Of a stretch of DNA of 64,000 nt, positions 21,103 to 31,919 are shown piece after piece. The notes below the pieces were generated by a model. It was not told where the DNA came from. It made no database searches and saw only the letters and a list, made by a program, of their open reading frames with translations. The stretch's first letter is position 1; every line of letters starts with the position of its first letter. Where the stretch lies: positions 32,240,626 to 32,304,625 of the forward strand of contig CM061228.1 of NCBI GenBank assembly GCA_030844895.1, written 5' to 3'. The stretch is from Ambrosia x helenae (taxonomy: Eukaryota; Streptophyta; Magnoliopsida; Asterales; Asteraceae). The translations under genes were made by a program, and so were the position numbers.

Positions 21103-22285
21103 CTTCAGTTTCGGGCAATCCTTCCTGAAATGACCAACCTCACCACAGCTGTAACAACCCTGCTTCCCTGAAGTCCCCTGAGCAGTAGGGGTAGGGACAA
21201 CAGCACGACCCTGAGAAGATGACAGATTCACCCTACAATCCTTAGCATAATGCCCAATCTGCTGGCATCGATGGCAACGACCACGGTCGCAGCTCCCAGA
21301 TGATGTCGTTCACACTTGTTGCACTTTGGAAGTTTCCCCGCATAACCACCCTGTTTAGAACCCGACGAAGAAGAACCCCCAACATCATACTTCTTACCCT
21401 GCTGTGCCGGAGCTGACGCTGAACCCTTACCCACATTCTCCCACTTGCGCTTGTTACTCTCTGGAGCCTTGACAGTTGCACCACGAGCAGGCAGAATACC
21501 CTCATTCACCTTCAGATTGGTCATCCTGTGAGCCGACCGAACCACATCTGCATAGTTGGGAAGATTTCCCGCAGCCACTAACCCCGCTATCTCTGGTACT
21601 AACCCCGAAATGTAGTGCTCGATCCTCCTGTATTCTGGTACGTGTAAGTCAGGACACAGCACTGCCAACTCGTTACGCCTCACAGTGTACTCTTCAATCT
21701 CAGACCCAACCATCTTGAGGTTCCAAACCTCATGTTCCAATTTCTGAATCTCTTCCCTGGGACAGTACTCTCTCTTCAGCAACTGAACGAAATCCTCCCA
21801 TGGCATGGCATACGCCTCCCCCAAACCCATATTCCGAGTAGTAGAGTTCCACCAGGTCAAGGCAACATCCAGGAAGAGTGCGGCAGCATACTTGACTCGG
21901 TCTTCAGGAAGACAGTTACACATCAAGAACACTGACTCCACCTTTTCTAGCCACTTGAGCAAGCCTACAGCCCCCTCAGTGCCAGAGAAATCATGGGGCT
22001 TACAGTCCCGGAACATCTTGTATATGCACATGGCTGGGGGTGGATTAACAACACCACCTGAAACGAAACACGTAAGGAAACCACAAAAAGAAAGATACCA
22101 TGCTCACAGCAAGGCAAAGCCGATAGGGTCAACTTACCGCCATGGGCATTGTGTCCTGCCTGAAAGGCAGCCTGCAGCAAGTTGTTCAGATCCTCCTGAG
22201 TTAGGTTCACACCTCCACGACCACCTCCACCAGCGCGTCCACCAGTACGACCACCACCTCTACGTCCACCGCAAACTCCAGACAT
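21103..22285 (-). pseudogene. gag: Element B gag with an 80-nt intron and a frameshift in the first zinc knuckle
   Basis: Exon 1 (22285-22138) encodes a G/R-rich start (MSGVCGGRRGGGRTGGRAGG) and a helix ending NAHG. A canonical GTAAGT...TTTCAG intron (22137-22058) follows. Exon 2 (22057 onward) continues in frame with VVNPPPAMCIYKMFRDCKP, then the retrotransposon gag domain (FSGTEGAVGLLKWLEKVESVF, ALTWWN, EFVQLLKREYCP-like region). The nucleocapsid part has CNKC, then after a one-base loss in the G run at 21295-21297 continues as CHRCQQIGHYAKDC and CYSCGEVGHFRKDC knuckles up to the TAG at 21102. Apart from that lesion and the stop, gag-pol would be one polyprotein. Confidence 0.9.
22058..22137 (-). 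other. Intron in the gag of element B
   Basis: GTAAGT donor at 22137 and TTTCGTTTCAG acceptor ending at 22058. Removing the 80 nt joins exon 1 (one base of a Gly codon) to exon 2 in exactly the frame of the main gag domain. Unspliced RNA reads through in the wrong frame and stops at 21965. Confidence 0.8.
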
Positions 22286-22855
22286 GATTCTGGCAACAAG
22301 AGCGAAGGAAAAATTTCAGATCTTAGCTAGTGATGACCACTGGAGTTCACATAATCAAGGCTAGATCTAATCCAGGACCATCCCTTCAAACCCAGAGCTC
22401 ACTAGGGCTTTCATGCATTTCGGTTTATGATTTCGTGTGCACCCGAAATGATAAACCGCTCTACATGGTCCTCCTAGCGTTCTCCTAGTCTAAGTTCAAG
22501 TTACCGAACACGGATGCTTAGCCGTACACCACAATGACATAAACATCACGGCAGTTCAGGGGCGAGTAGGTTTATTGGAGTACGAAGGGGAGATGTCCGA
22601 GCCTTGGACAGATCTCAAAAGTACACAAACCACTCCAATACACCACACTGCCCAAGAAACTAATAGTCAAATACTCATAAGAGCGGATGATGTAACACAA
22701 GGAATTTGATGATTTAAAGACACCCCGACAAGCCCACATGTTACCCAGTATGACGTCTAGTATCATGTGACCGTCTAGTGTGTGTGCGACTCGGCTATAG
22801 ACTAGACTCTACATGCAGTCCTAGTTCACTATAACCTGTGGCTCTGATACCAATC
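22286..22855 (-). promoter_or_regulatory. Leader and primer-binding site of element B
   Basis: The minus strand reads TGGTATCAGAGC (plus 22841-22852) two to three bases inside the LTR, matching initiator tRNA-Met. About 555 nt of non-coding leader follow to the gag ATG. The first ~155 nt next to the PBS are the part copied into each tandem unit. Confidence 0.9.
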
Positions 22856-25800
22856 TGTCACACCCTCAAAATCCACCTGCGGGGTTTTACCGCGAGGCGC
22901 GTGACAAACCAGGATCCAAGTCAACGATCACAATAAACAATGCTATATGAACACATGCATATTTAAAAACATAAGTTTGAAACCATAACATAGTAGCGGA
23001 AGCTTGTTTACAAATCAAAACCCAACAGTAGTTCCAAAAGTTCAACGTAAGAAAGACATGATCCTAAACTAGACGCCGTGCAGACGCGTGCGCCCTAGTC
23101 CTCGTTTGCTACCTTAGCGACCTGAGAAAAACATGCCAAAAATACGTTAGCACAAAATGCCGGTGAGTTCACAGGTTTGTAATAAAAGTACCAAGTTCAC
23201 CCTGTCCATACTATGCAAAAATGTAAACCAAAGTATGCTAGCTAGGCGTATGTTTTGTCACTACTACGATTGGCAAACCATTACTAACACGCATACCAGA
23301 AGCATTGCCCGAATAATGTATCGTTCCTGTTTGAGACAATATGCACCCGCCGGCCCTCCAAGCCGACGAGCGGGGCAGGTCACGCCCAATAGATCTATCC
23401 ACATTTCCCCGTTGTGCTACCCCGCACATTCATGGTTTGCCCCGGGACTTCCAAAGATCGTATAGTAACCCAAAAATAACCCATAGTATGACAGTTGTTA
23501 CCAAACACAAGTTTAACGCATGTTTTCTCCCCCAAAGTAAAACCAGTTAAAGTGGGGCCGCGAACTCACCTTAGGAATTTGATGATTTAAAGACACCCGA
23601 CAAGCCCACATGTTACCCAGTATGACGTCTAGTATCATGTGACCGTCTAGTGTGTGTGCGACTCGGCTATAGACTAGACTCTACATGCAGTCCTAGTTCA
23701 CTATAACCTGTGGCTCTGATACCAATCTGTCACACCCTCAAAATCCACCTGCAGGGTTTTACCGCGAGGCGCGTGACAAACCAGGATCCAAGTCAACGAT
23801 CACAATAAACAATGATATATGAACACATGCATATTTAAAAACATAAGTTTGAAACCATAACATAGTAGCGGAAGCTTGTTTACAAATCAAAACCCAACAG
23901 TAGTTCCAAAAGTTCAACGTAAGAAAGACATGATCCTAAACTAGACGCCGTGCAGACGCGTGCGCCCTAGTCCTCGTTTGCTACCTTAGCGACCTGAGAA
24001 AAACATGCCAAAAATACGTCAGCACAAAATGCCGGTGAGTTCACAGGTTTGTAATAAAAGTACCAAGTTCACCCTGTCCATACTATGCAAAAATGTAAAC
24101 CAAAGTATGCTAGCTAGGCGTATGTTTTGTCACTACTACGATTGGCAAACCATTACTAACACGCATACCAGAAGCATTGCCCGAATAATGTATCGTTCCT
24201 GTTTGAGACAATATGCACCCGCTGGCCCTCCAAGCCGACGAGCGGGGCAGGTCACGCCCAATAGATCTATCCACATTTCCCCGTTGTGCTACCCCGCACA
24301 TTCATGGTTTGCCCCGGGACTTCCAAAGATCGTATAGTAACCCAAAAATAACCCATAGTATGACAGTTGTTACCAAACACAAGTTTAACGCATGTTTTCT
24401 CCCCAAAGTAAAACCAGTTAAAGTGGGGCCGCGAACTCACCTTAGGAATTTGATGATTTAAAGACACCCCGACAAGCCCACATGTTACCCAGTATGACGT
24501 CTAGTATCATGTGACCGTCTAGTGTGTGTGCGACTCGGCTATAGACTAGACTCTACATGCAGTCCTAGTTCACTATAACCTGTGGCTCTGATACCAATCT
24601 GTCACACCCTCAAAATCCACCTGCGGGGTTTTACCGCGAGGCGCGTGACAAACCAGGATCCAAGCCAACGATCACAATAAACAATGCTATATGAACACAT
24701 GCATATTTAAAAACATAAGTTTGAAACCATAACATAGTAGCGGAAGCTTGTTTACAAATCAAAACCCAACAGTAGTTCCAAAAGTTCAACGTAAGAAAGA
24801 CATGATCCTAAACTAGACGCCGTGCAGACGCGTGCGCCCTAGTCCTCGTTTGCTACCTTAGCGACCTGAGAAAAACATGCCAAAAATACGTCAGCACAAA
24901 ATGCCGGTGAGTTCACAGGTTTGTAATAAAAGTACCAAGTTCACCCTGTCCATACTAGGCAAAAATGTAAACCAAAGTATGCTAGCTAGGCGTATGTTTT
25001 GTCACTACTACGATTGGCAAACCATTACTAACACGCATACCAGAAGCATTGCCCGAATAATGTATCGTTCCTGTTTGAGACAATATGCACCCGCCGGCCC
25101 TCCAAGCCGACGAGCGGGGCAGGTCACGCCCAATAGATCTATCCACATTTCCCGTTGTGCTACCCCGCACATTCATGGTTTGCCCCGGGACTTCCAAAGA
25201 TCGTATAGTAACCCAAAAATAACCCATAGTATGACAGTTGTTACCAAACACAAGTTTAACGCATGTTTTCTCCCCCAAAGTAAAACCAGTTAAAGTGGGG
25301 CCGCGAACTCACCTTAGGAATTTGAGGATTTAAAGACACCCCGACAAGCCCACATGTTACCCAGTATGACGTCTAGTATCATGTGACCGTCTAGTGTGTG
25401 TGCGACTCGGCTATAGACTAGACTCTACATGCAGTCCTAGTTCACTATAACCTGTGGCTCTGATACCAATCTGTCACACCCTCAAAATCCACCTGCGGGG
25501 TTTTACCGCGAGGCGCGTGACAAACCAGGATCCAAGTCAACGATCACAATAAACAATGCTATATGAACACATGCATATTTAAAAACATAAGTTTGAAACC
25601 ATAACATAGTAGCGGAAGCTTGTTTACAAATCAAAACCCAACAGTAGTTCCAAAAGTTCAACGTAAGAAAGACATGATCCTAAACTAGACGCCGTGCAGA
25701 CGCGTGCGCCTAGTCCTCGTTTGCTACCTTAGCGACCTGAGAAAAACATGCCAAAAATACGTCAGCACAAAATGCCGGTGAGTTCATAGGTTTGTAATAA

Positions 25801-27213
25801 AAGTACCAAGTTCACCCTGTCCATACTATGCAAAATGTAAACCAAAGTATGCTAGCTAGGCGTATGTTTTGTCACTACTATGATTGGCAAACCATTACTA
25901 ACACGCATACCAGAAGCATTGCCCGAATAATGTATCGTTCCTGTTTGAGACAATATGCACCCGCTGGCCCTCCAAGCCGACGAGCGGGGCAGGTCACGCC
26001 CAATAGATCTATCCACATTTCCCCGTTGTGCTACCCCGCACATTCATGGTTTGCCCCGGGACTTCCAAAGATCGTATAGTAACCCAAAAATAACCCATAG
26101 TATGACAGTTGTTACCAAACACAAGTTTAACGCATGTTTTCTCCCCCAAAGTAAAACCAGTTAAAGTGGGGCCGCGAACTCACCTTAGGAATTTGATGAT
26201 TTAAAGACACCCCGACAAGCCCACATGTTACCCAGTATGACGTCTAGTATCATGTGACCGTCTAGTGTGTGTGCGACTCGGCTATAGACTAGACTCTACA
26301 TGCAGTCCTAGTTCACTATAACCTGTGGCTCTGATACCAATCTGTCACACCCTCAAAATCCACCTGCGGGGTTTTACCGCGAGGCGCGTGACAAACCAGG
26401 ATCCAAGTCAACGATCACAATAAACAATGCTATATGAACACATGCATATTTAAAAACATAAGTTTGAAACCATAACATAGTAGCGGAAGCTTGTTTACAA
26501 ATCAAAACCCAACAGTAGTTCCAAAAGTTCAACGTAAGAAAGACATGATCCTAAACTAGACGCCGTGCAGACGCGTGCGCCCTAGTCCTCGTTTGCTACC
26601 TTAGCGACCTGAGAAAAACATGCCAAAAATACGTCAGCACAAAATGCCGGTGAGTTCACAGGTTTGTAATAAAAGTACCAAGTTCACCCTGTCCATACTA
26701 GGCAAAAATGTAAACCAAAGTATGCTAGCTAGGCGTATGTTTTGTCACTACTACGATTGGCAAACCATTACTAACACGCATACCAGAAGCATTGCCCGAA
26801 TAATGTATCGTTCCTGTTTGAGACAATATGCACCCGCGGCCCTCCAAGCCGACGAGCGGGGCAGGTCACGCCCAATAGATCTATCCACATTTCCCCGTTG
26901 TGCTACCCCGCACATTCATGGTTTGCCCCGGGACTTCCAAAGATCGTATAGTAACCCAAAAATAACCCATAGTATGACAGTTGTTACCAAACACAAGTTT
27001 AACGCATGTTTTCTCCCCAAAGTAAAACCAGTTAAAGTGGGGCCGCGAACTCACCTTAGGAATTTGATGATTTAAAGACACCCCGACAAGCCCACATGTT
27101 ACCCAGTATGACGTCTAGTATCATGTGACCGTCTAGTGTGTGTGCGACTCGGCTATAGACTAGACTCTACATGCAGTCCTAGTTCACTATAACCTGTGGC
27201 TCTGATACCAATC
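22856..27213 (-). repeat. Five tandem 872-bp units of partial LTR plus PBS/leader in element B
   Basis: Units start at 22856, 23728, 24600, 25472 and 26343 (period 871-872), each beginning TGTCACACCCTC. Each has the first ~716 bp of the LTR as read on the plus strand, up to CTCACCTTAGG. That is joined directly to AATTTGATGATTT and the ~155 bp of leader ending in the PBS complement CTCTGATACCAATC. The complete LTR follows at 27214. The breakpoint shows a 3-4 bp AGG match between LTR and leader. Read in the element's direction, transcripts from the complete LTR would carry six primer-binding sites in series. Short open frames recur in each unit but are by-products. Confidence 0.95.
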
Positions 27214-28359
27214 TGTCACACCCTCAAAATCCACCTGCGGGGTTTTACCGCGAGGTGCGTGACAAACCAGGATCCAAGTCAACGATCACAATAAACAATG
27301 CTATATGAACACATGCATATTTAAAAACATAAGTTTGAAACCATAACATAGTAGCGGAAGCTTGTTTACAAATCAAAACCCAACAGTAGTTCCAAAAGTT
27401 CAACGTAAGAAAGACATGATCCTAAACTAGACGCCGTGCAGACACGTGCGCCCTAGTCCTCGTTTGCTACCTTAGCGACCTGAGAAAAACATGCCAAAAA
27501 TACGTCAGCACAAAATGCCGGTGAGTTCACAGGTTTGTAATAAAAGTACCAAGTTCACCCTGTCCATACTATGCAAAAATGTAAACCAAAGTATGCTAGC
27601 TAGGCGCATGTTTTGTCACTACTACGATTGGCAAACCATTACTAACACGCATACCAGAAGCATTGCCCGAATAATGTATCGTTCCTGTTTGAGACAATAT
27701 GCACCGCCGGCCCTCCAAGCCGACGAGCGGGGCAGGTCACGCCCAATAGATCTATCCACATTTCCCCGTTGTGCTACCCCGCACATTCATGATTTGCCCC
27801 GGGACTTCCAAAGATCGTATAGTAACCCAAAAATAACCCATAGTATGACAGTTGTTACCAAACACAAGTTTAACGCATGTTTTCTCCCCCAAAGTAAAAC
27901 CCGTTAAAGTGGGGCCGTGAACTCACCTTAGGTTGCGTTACTTCGATTAATGAATAAAATCAGCAAGCTATGCTAGTCCCGTAAAGCGGCGACCTAACAT
28001 ATAACAGTTACAAGTACTTAGACTAATAACCCGTAGGTTAGTTAGTCCCTAGATGTCCAGACCATAACCAGGTTCGTTTGAAAAACACGTTGACTGTTAA
28101 ACTGACCCAATGTACAAGACTCGACATTCCATTGGTGACCCGAAACTCCCCGTGTTATACTTGCACTCTCAAACATAAAATCATGCAATCACACTTAACA
28201 TACGTTAAGGTTCAACAAGTTTAACACATAGTTTAAACAGTACGTAAATAAGCCCGAGCACGTGTTACCAAGTTATCAGGTATGATACGGGGTTCCTAGC
28301 ATGTTCCTAGGTGTCAAATCAGGTCTCGGAATGTCAAAATACACTTACAGCAGCAGTAC

Positions 28360-28652
28360 AGGCGATTAGGAAAAGTCAACTAGCGATTATGAAAGTCAAC
28401 AGGCGATTATGAGGGCTAATCGCCTATACTATAGGCGATTAGGTCATGTGGTATGCATTTCAGGAGTTTATTAGGCAATTAGGTCGTAAGACATGCAATT
28501 CAGGGCTTAACTAGCAATTAGGATCGCAATCGCATGAAATGAAGGCAATTAGACCCCTAATCGCCTATACTATAGGCGATTAGGCTCCCATATCAGGCGA
28601 TTGGGCTCCCAATCGCCTATAGCATAGGCGATTAGGGTCCCCAATCGCCTCC
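28360..28652. repeat. Iterated AGGCGATTA / TAATCGCCT cluster, transcribed side (also 15870-16160)
   Basis: About fourteen exact or near copies in both orientations. Two form perfect 27-nt palindromes (13-nt arm CTAATCGCCTATA, central C, complementary arm) at 28416-28442 and 28557-28583. In the 3' LTR the same clusters sit at 15870-16160. Confidence 0.85.
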
Positions 28653-29441
28653 AGCAGATCTGTTCCGGTTTTTCGCACGTTTAACCCTCCAAATCAGATC
28701 CGGAACGTGTGGAAACACCAAATATCGAGCATACAACATTATCAAACATATTTCATGCAAAACCCCTAGCTTATCATCGTCCTACCAGTCCCGAATGCAA
28801 GCCTTTTCTTGAAATAGTATACTTAGCATGAAAACATCACATCAACATGCATAACTATACCCTAAATAGCAAATACTCAGATTTCATCATGTTATCACAT
28901 TGTCCGATCATCCCCTACTGTTCTAGCATCACTCTACAACAAACCCTAACATCAAACAATTAGCAAGACACCTCATATTATCCAAAATCATTCACTTTCA
29001 TTCAAATGGGTCAAATACTCAATATTCACAATGCACCTCTAAAATCATCCAAACTCCTAAGACATCATCATCCTATCATAAACAAGCTGTAATCACCTTG
29101 ATAACATGATAACAATCCTTTTTGAATCATAAAAATCCTATCTTTTAAACATATTTAAAAAATATAACATGCATAATGGTTTGGACTTGTTTAGAAACGA
29201 TTTTTATAGGTTTTCAAAGACACAAATGTTTATAAACCAGGTCTGGACCTTTAGGGAGTAAAACACAATCATATAAAGGTTTGGGGATGAAGAACACACC
29301 TTGGTTTTATGAGGATTTGATGTGTAAGGCTTGAAAATGAGTGTTTTGATGCTAAAACGTGTTCCAGAGGGTGTTTGGGAGTTGGGATATGTTATGAAAT
29401 GGCTAGGGTTGCATTAGAGGTGTTTTGGAGGTCAAGGGTGG

Positions 29442-29449
29442 TATTTATA
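29442..29449 (-). promoter_or_regulatory. TATA box of the element B 5' LTR
   Basis: The minus strand reads CCTATAAATACC. The motif cluster at 29473-29637 lies immediately upstream on that strand. The equivalent site in the 3' LTR is mutated to TATGAATA. Confidence 0.6.
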
Positions 29450-29472
29450 GGCGTTTTTAGTCGTTTAGAACA

Positions 29473-29637
29473 CCTCAGGCGATTATGCAGCAGCATCAGG
29501 CGATTATGGCTCCTAATCGCCTATAACTATAGGCGATTAGGGCCTAATCGCCCTCAGAAACTCCCAATCACCTTCCCTATAGGCGATTACAGAGGCTAAT
29601 CGCCTTCAGCCTTTGCCTAATCGCCTATAGGGTCTGA
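29473..29637. repeat. Iterated AGGCGATTA / TAATCGCCT cluster, promoter side (also 16979-17146)
   Basis: About nine copies in both orientations within 165 bp, directly upstream of the minus-strand TATA box at 29442. Confidence 0.85.
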
Positions 29638-30170
29638 TTCAGCGTATTTGGCGCGTTAAACTCCGTTTTAACATATGTTAACATGTTTTCACATACCGAC
29701 AAGTCACATAAGGATTATAAACACATAATACATGTAAACAAACACATTCACACTCGTTCACCAATTCCCGGGACTCGAGACTCGTTTTTCTACTATGGTT
29801 TGACGATTCCACGAATCGTCAATCCTTGCATACTTGGTTAAATGGCCGACATCTAACGATCCTCTAGGTTGTACTAATGACTCCCGAACTATAACACGAC
29901 TTAACCGACCTAGTTAAGTATACTGTACGCGTGACTCGCTAAGGTAGACTTTGACTCAAACCACGTTATTAACCTGAGTTTGTCGGGTGTCACATTATCA
30001 TATATATTAAATAAATAAACTTTTGAAGACTAAAAATTGTATGTTAAACTTTTTCACTAGATTAACATAATATAATTTTTGTAGATTTTATAAAACATTT
30101 TTAGTATTTTAAAACTATTTTTTAAAAGATAATTAGATTAAATATAAGGATAAAGGGTTAAAAAAAATAA

Positions 30171-30262
30171 TCGTGGCTGCCAGGAATCGAACCCGGGCCT
30201 CTGGCCGGTTCGTGTTTTAAGTCACAAGTCCAGACCAGTTGGTCTGGACCCTGAGAACATTT
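30171..30262 (-). other. tRNA-like module 1 in LTR C (second copy 35143-35236)
   Basis: The minus strand has an exact Pol III B box GGTTCGATTCC (plus 30183-30193; 35154-35164). A five-pair T-arm (CCGGG/CCTGG) surrounds it. Upstream come a D-arm-like ACTGGTCTGG segment and an anticodon-arm-like hairpin (TTGTG/CACGA). A T run follows directly, as for Pol III termination. The acceptor stem does not pair, so this is tRNA-derived rather than a tRNA gene. GTCCAGACCA and TGGTCTGGAC form a perfect inverted repeat at its 5' end. Confidence 0.6.
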
Positions 30263-30317
30263 TTATTCCATTTCAAATAATTATAAGGACTAGTTAGGCT
30301 TGGATTAGAATTGTTAT

Positions 30318-30425
30318 ATAAAAAAAAATGTGTGTGCCTGGTATTGAACCCAGGACGCAGACCGGCTTAAACTTTAAATATAGAGGATATCACCAACTGG
30401 TCTACTGAACAGTTGGTGGTGGGTT
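30318..30425 (-). other. tRNA-like module 2 in LTR C (second copy 35298-35398)
   Basis: The minus strand carries GACCAGTTGGT, like a tRNA D-arm, and then a T-arm CCTGG...CCAGG around GTTCAATA, followed by a T run. Same orientation as module 1, about 80 bp from it. The acceptor stem is again not formed. Confidence 0.5.
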
Positions 30426-31096
30426 TCAATTTGTTTTAAATATAAGCAATCGCAGTTTCAATCATCTTCCCCAATTCAAGACATCGAACCCTAGCTTTTC
30501 TAATTAATCAAATCACGAATCAAGCGTTTTTAGAAGAAATTGGGAGTGAGGATTTTGTTTTCGGCATTTTTAGAGTGTTTAGGATGTATCAATTTATAGT
30601 GCCGTGGCTTTTATGGAAGGTGTTTGATTCTTGATTAATGTTCGGTCAAAGCCATGTAATTAGGCTCTATAATCACGCAATTGACGAACTACTTATGCGT
30701 TTTTCATGGACGCAATTGAGTGTTTTCGCATAAAAACGGATCAATTTACCATACATAAATCAATCAAATGATAAAAAAAAAATCAATGACTTGGTGTTCT
30801 TGGTGGAGTCTTCGAACAGCCGAGAAAACAAGAGGAAGGGTGGTTTGGGCCGGGTTTGGTTTTCATGGGATTGGGCTTGTCTGGGTGGGCCACTGTTGGG
30901 TTGGGTTAAGACTATTATGACTAAATCAACTAATTAGTTTTATTGTTTCCTCATTATTGTTATTATGTATTATTATTATTATTATATACCATTATATATA
31001 TATATATATATATAAGTTGGGTGGTAGAAAAATAAAAACTTAGGCATATAAATTTAATGATAAAATAAGAATTTGGAAAAATTTAGAAATGTTACA

Positions 31097-31919
31097 GTCT
31101 CCCCTACTTTTGGAAACTTCGTCCCGAAGTTTATTGTAAACGCAGGGTTGAAGGTGATTGGGTAGAAATTAAGACAAGTGTGGTCTGGAAATTTAGGACA
31201 AGACATGAATAGAATAATCTTGTTTCAAATAATTTGGATAAGGGGGTAGGATTAGGTGTGTCTTGAAATCGTAATAAGAACCTTAAGTTTTAGGAGTCCT
31301 AAAAGAAATGAGTTGATGGACGATAGAAAGACTAAGTGAACTACCAGGTAACTAAGGTCTATAATTGGTCAACTACCTAAAACCTTGATAGAATTTCACA
31401 CTACCTTAACGTACCTGTAAATTCATGATTACGTTCCGGACCGCAATCACCAATTTACCTTACATTAAAGTTTTGCGTCCTTCTACGACTCCACCGATTG
31501 TTGAGCAGGTCCGATAGCCTCCACCAGTCGTGGAGTAGGTTGTAGGGCCTCTCCCGACTATTGAAAAGGGACAATGACCTCTACCAATCGTTGAGTAGGT
31601 TCGATAGCCTCCACCAGTCGTGGAGCAGGTTGTAGGGCCTCTCCCGACTGTTGAAAAGGCATGATGACCTCTATTACACACAGATTGCAAATTGATAACA
31701 TGTTTATGCAAGCAAGTTTATAAGTATAACAAGCACAGAATATGAGTTGCAGTTGTATAGATTTAGTTCACATTCAAACAATCATGCATTTAAGTGTTAT
31801 GATTTCACCATGTAAACAACTCTCAGACAAAGAGTTCAATACTAAAATTTATTACTGGAATCAAATAGCGTCAATACATAGAATAAAAGCAACCAAGGGT
31901 CAAATGGTGGAACTTGCTG
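31097..31919 (-). other. Non-coding core of element C where pol would be expected
   Basis: After the polypurine-tract complement (31098-31120) no pol motif is found. Positions 31385-31480 match 44350-44450 of element D closely, with only scattered differences, around CTTAACGTACCTGTAAATTC. The rest is unique apart from the 30-bp repeat array that follows. Confidence 0.7.
31491..31672. repeat. 30-bp minisatellite in a 90-bp higher-order array, element C
   Basis: Six 30-bp monomers, each ending in GACCT, GGCCT or AGCCT, form two 90-bp repeats of three distinct monomer types (repeat starts near 31500 and 31590). Read on the minus strand it gives an open frame (31711-31460) with a 10-residue periodicity (such as GRGPTTCSTT). 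This is probably incidental, since element D lacks it. Confidence 0.88.

Larger units (their letters stand above)
14723..29994 (-). mobile_element. Element B: chromovirus-type Ty3/Gypsy retrotransposon inside LTR C
   Basis: Bounded by TGTCACACCC and GGGTGTCACA and flanked by TTATC on both sides. The same site is found empty in the other LTR of C near 34975. The 3' LTR is 14723-17501 (2779 bp) and the complete 5' LTR is 27214-29994 (2781 bp). I see roughly 35 differences between them, about 1.3 percent, so insertion is recent. Internal order on the minus strand is PBS, gag, protease-RT-RNase H, integrase-chromodomain, polypurine tract, which defines a Ty3/Gypsy chromovirus, probably the Tekay/Del branch. 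Five extra PBS-LTR units separate the complete 5' LTR from the coding region. Confidence 0.95.
27214..29994 (-). repeat. Complete 5' LTR of element B (2781 bp)
   Basis: Ends in GGGTGTCACA and is followed by the TTATC duplication. It shares bases with the tandem units in its first 700 bp that differ from the 3' LTR (for example CACAAAATG, GTATGCTAGC, CAAACCATT), so the array arose from this LTR after insertion. Iterated AGGCGATTA clusters lie at 28360-28652 and 29473-29637. Confidence 0.94.
29995..31096 (-). repeat. 3' LTR of element C, continuation after element B
   Basis: Starts with the second TTATC (29995-29999) and continues the sequence interrupted at 14722, matching 34972-36221. Relative to the other copy it lacks about 135 bp around 30512, including the promoter-proximal hairpin. 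It ends GAAATGTTACA, followed by a polypurine-tract complement (TCTCCCCTAC). It holds two tRNA-like modules and a (TA)n run near 31000. Confidence 0.92.

Noticed and set aside
22856..27213. Regular repeats that might suggest a CRISPR-like array
   Set aside because: Units are 872 bp without unique spacers, contain LTR and PBS sequence, and the DNA is plant nuclear.
30171..30262. Functional tRNA gene
   Set aside because: B box and T-arm are good but the 5' and 3' acceptor strands do not pair and the anticodon loop is irregular. Recorded as tRNA-like instead.
31460..31711. 83-codon minus-strand frame with 10-residue repeats
   Set aside because: It is the translation of the 30-bp minisatellite, lacks an ATG context linked to gag, and is absent from element D.
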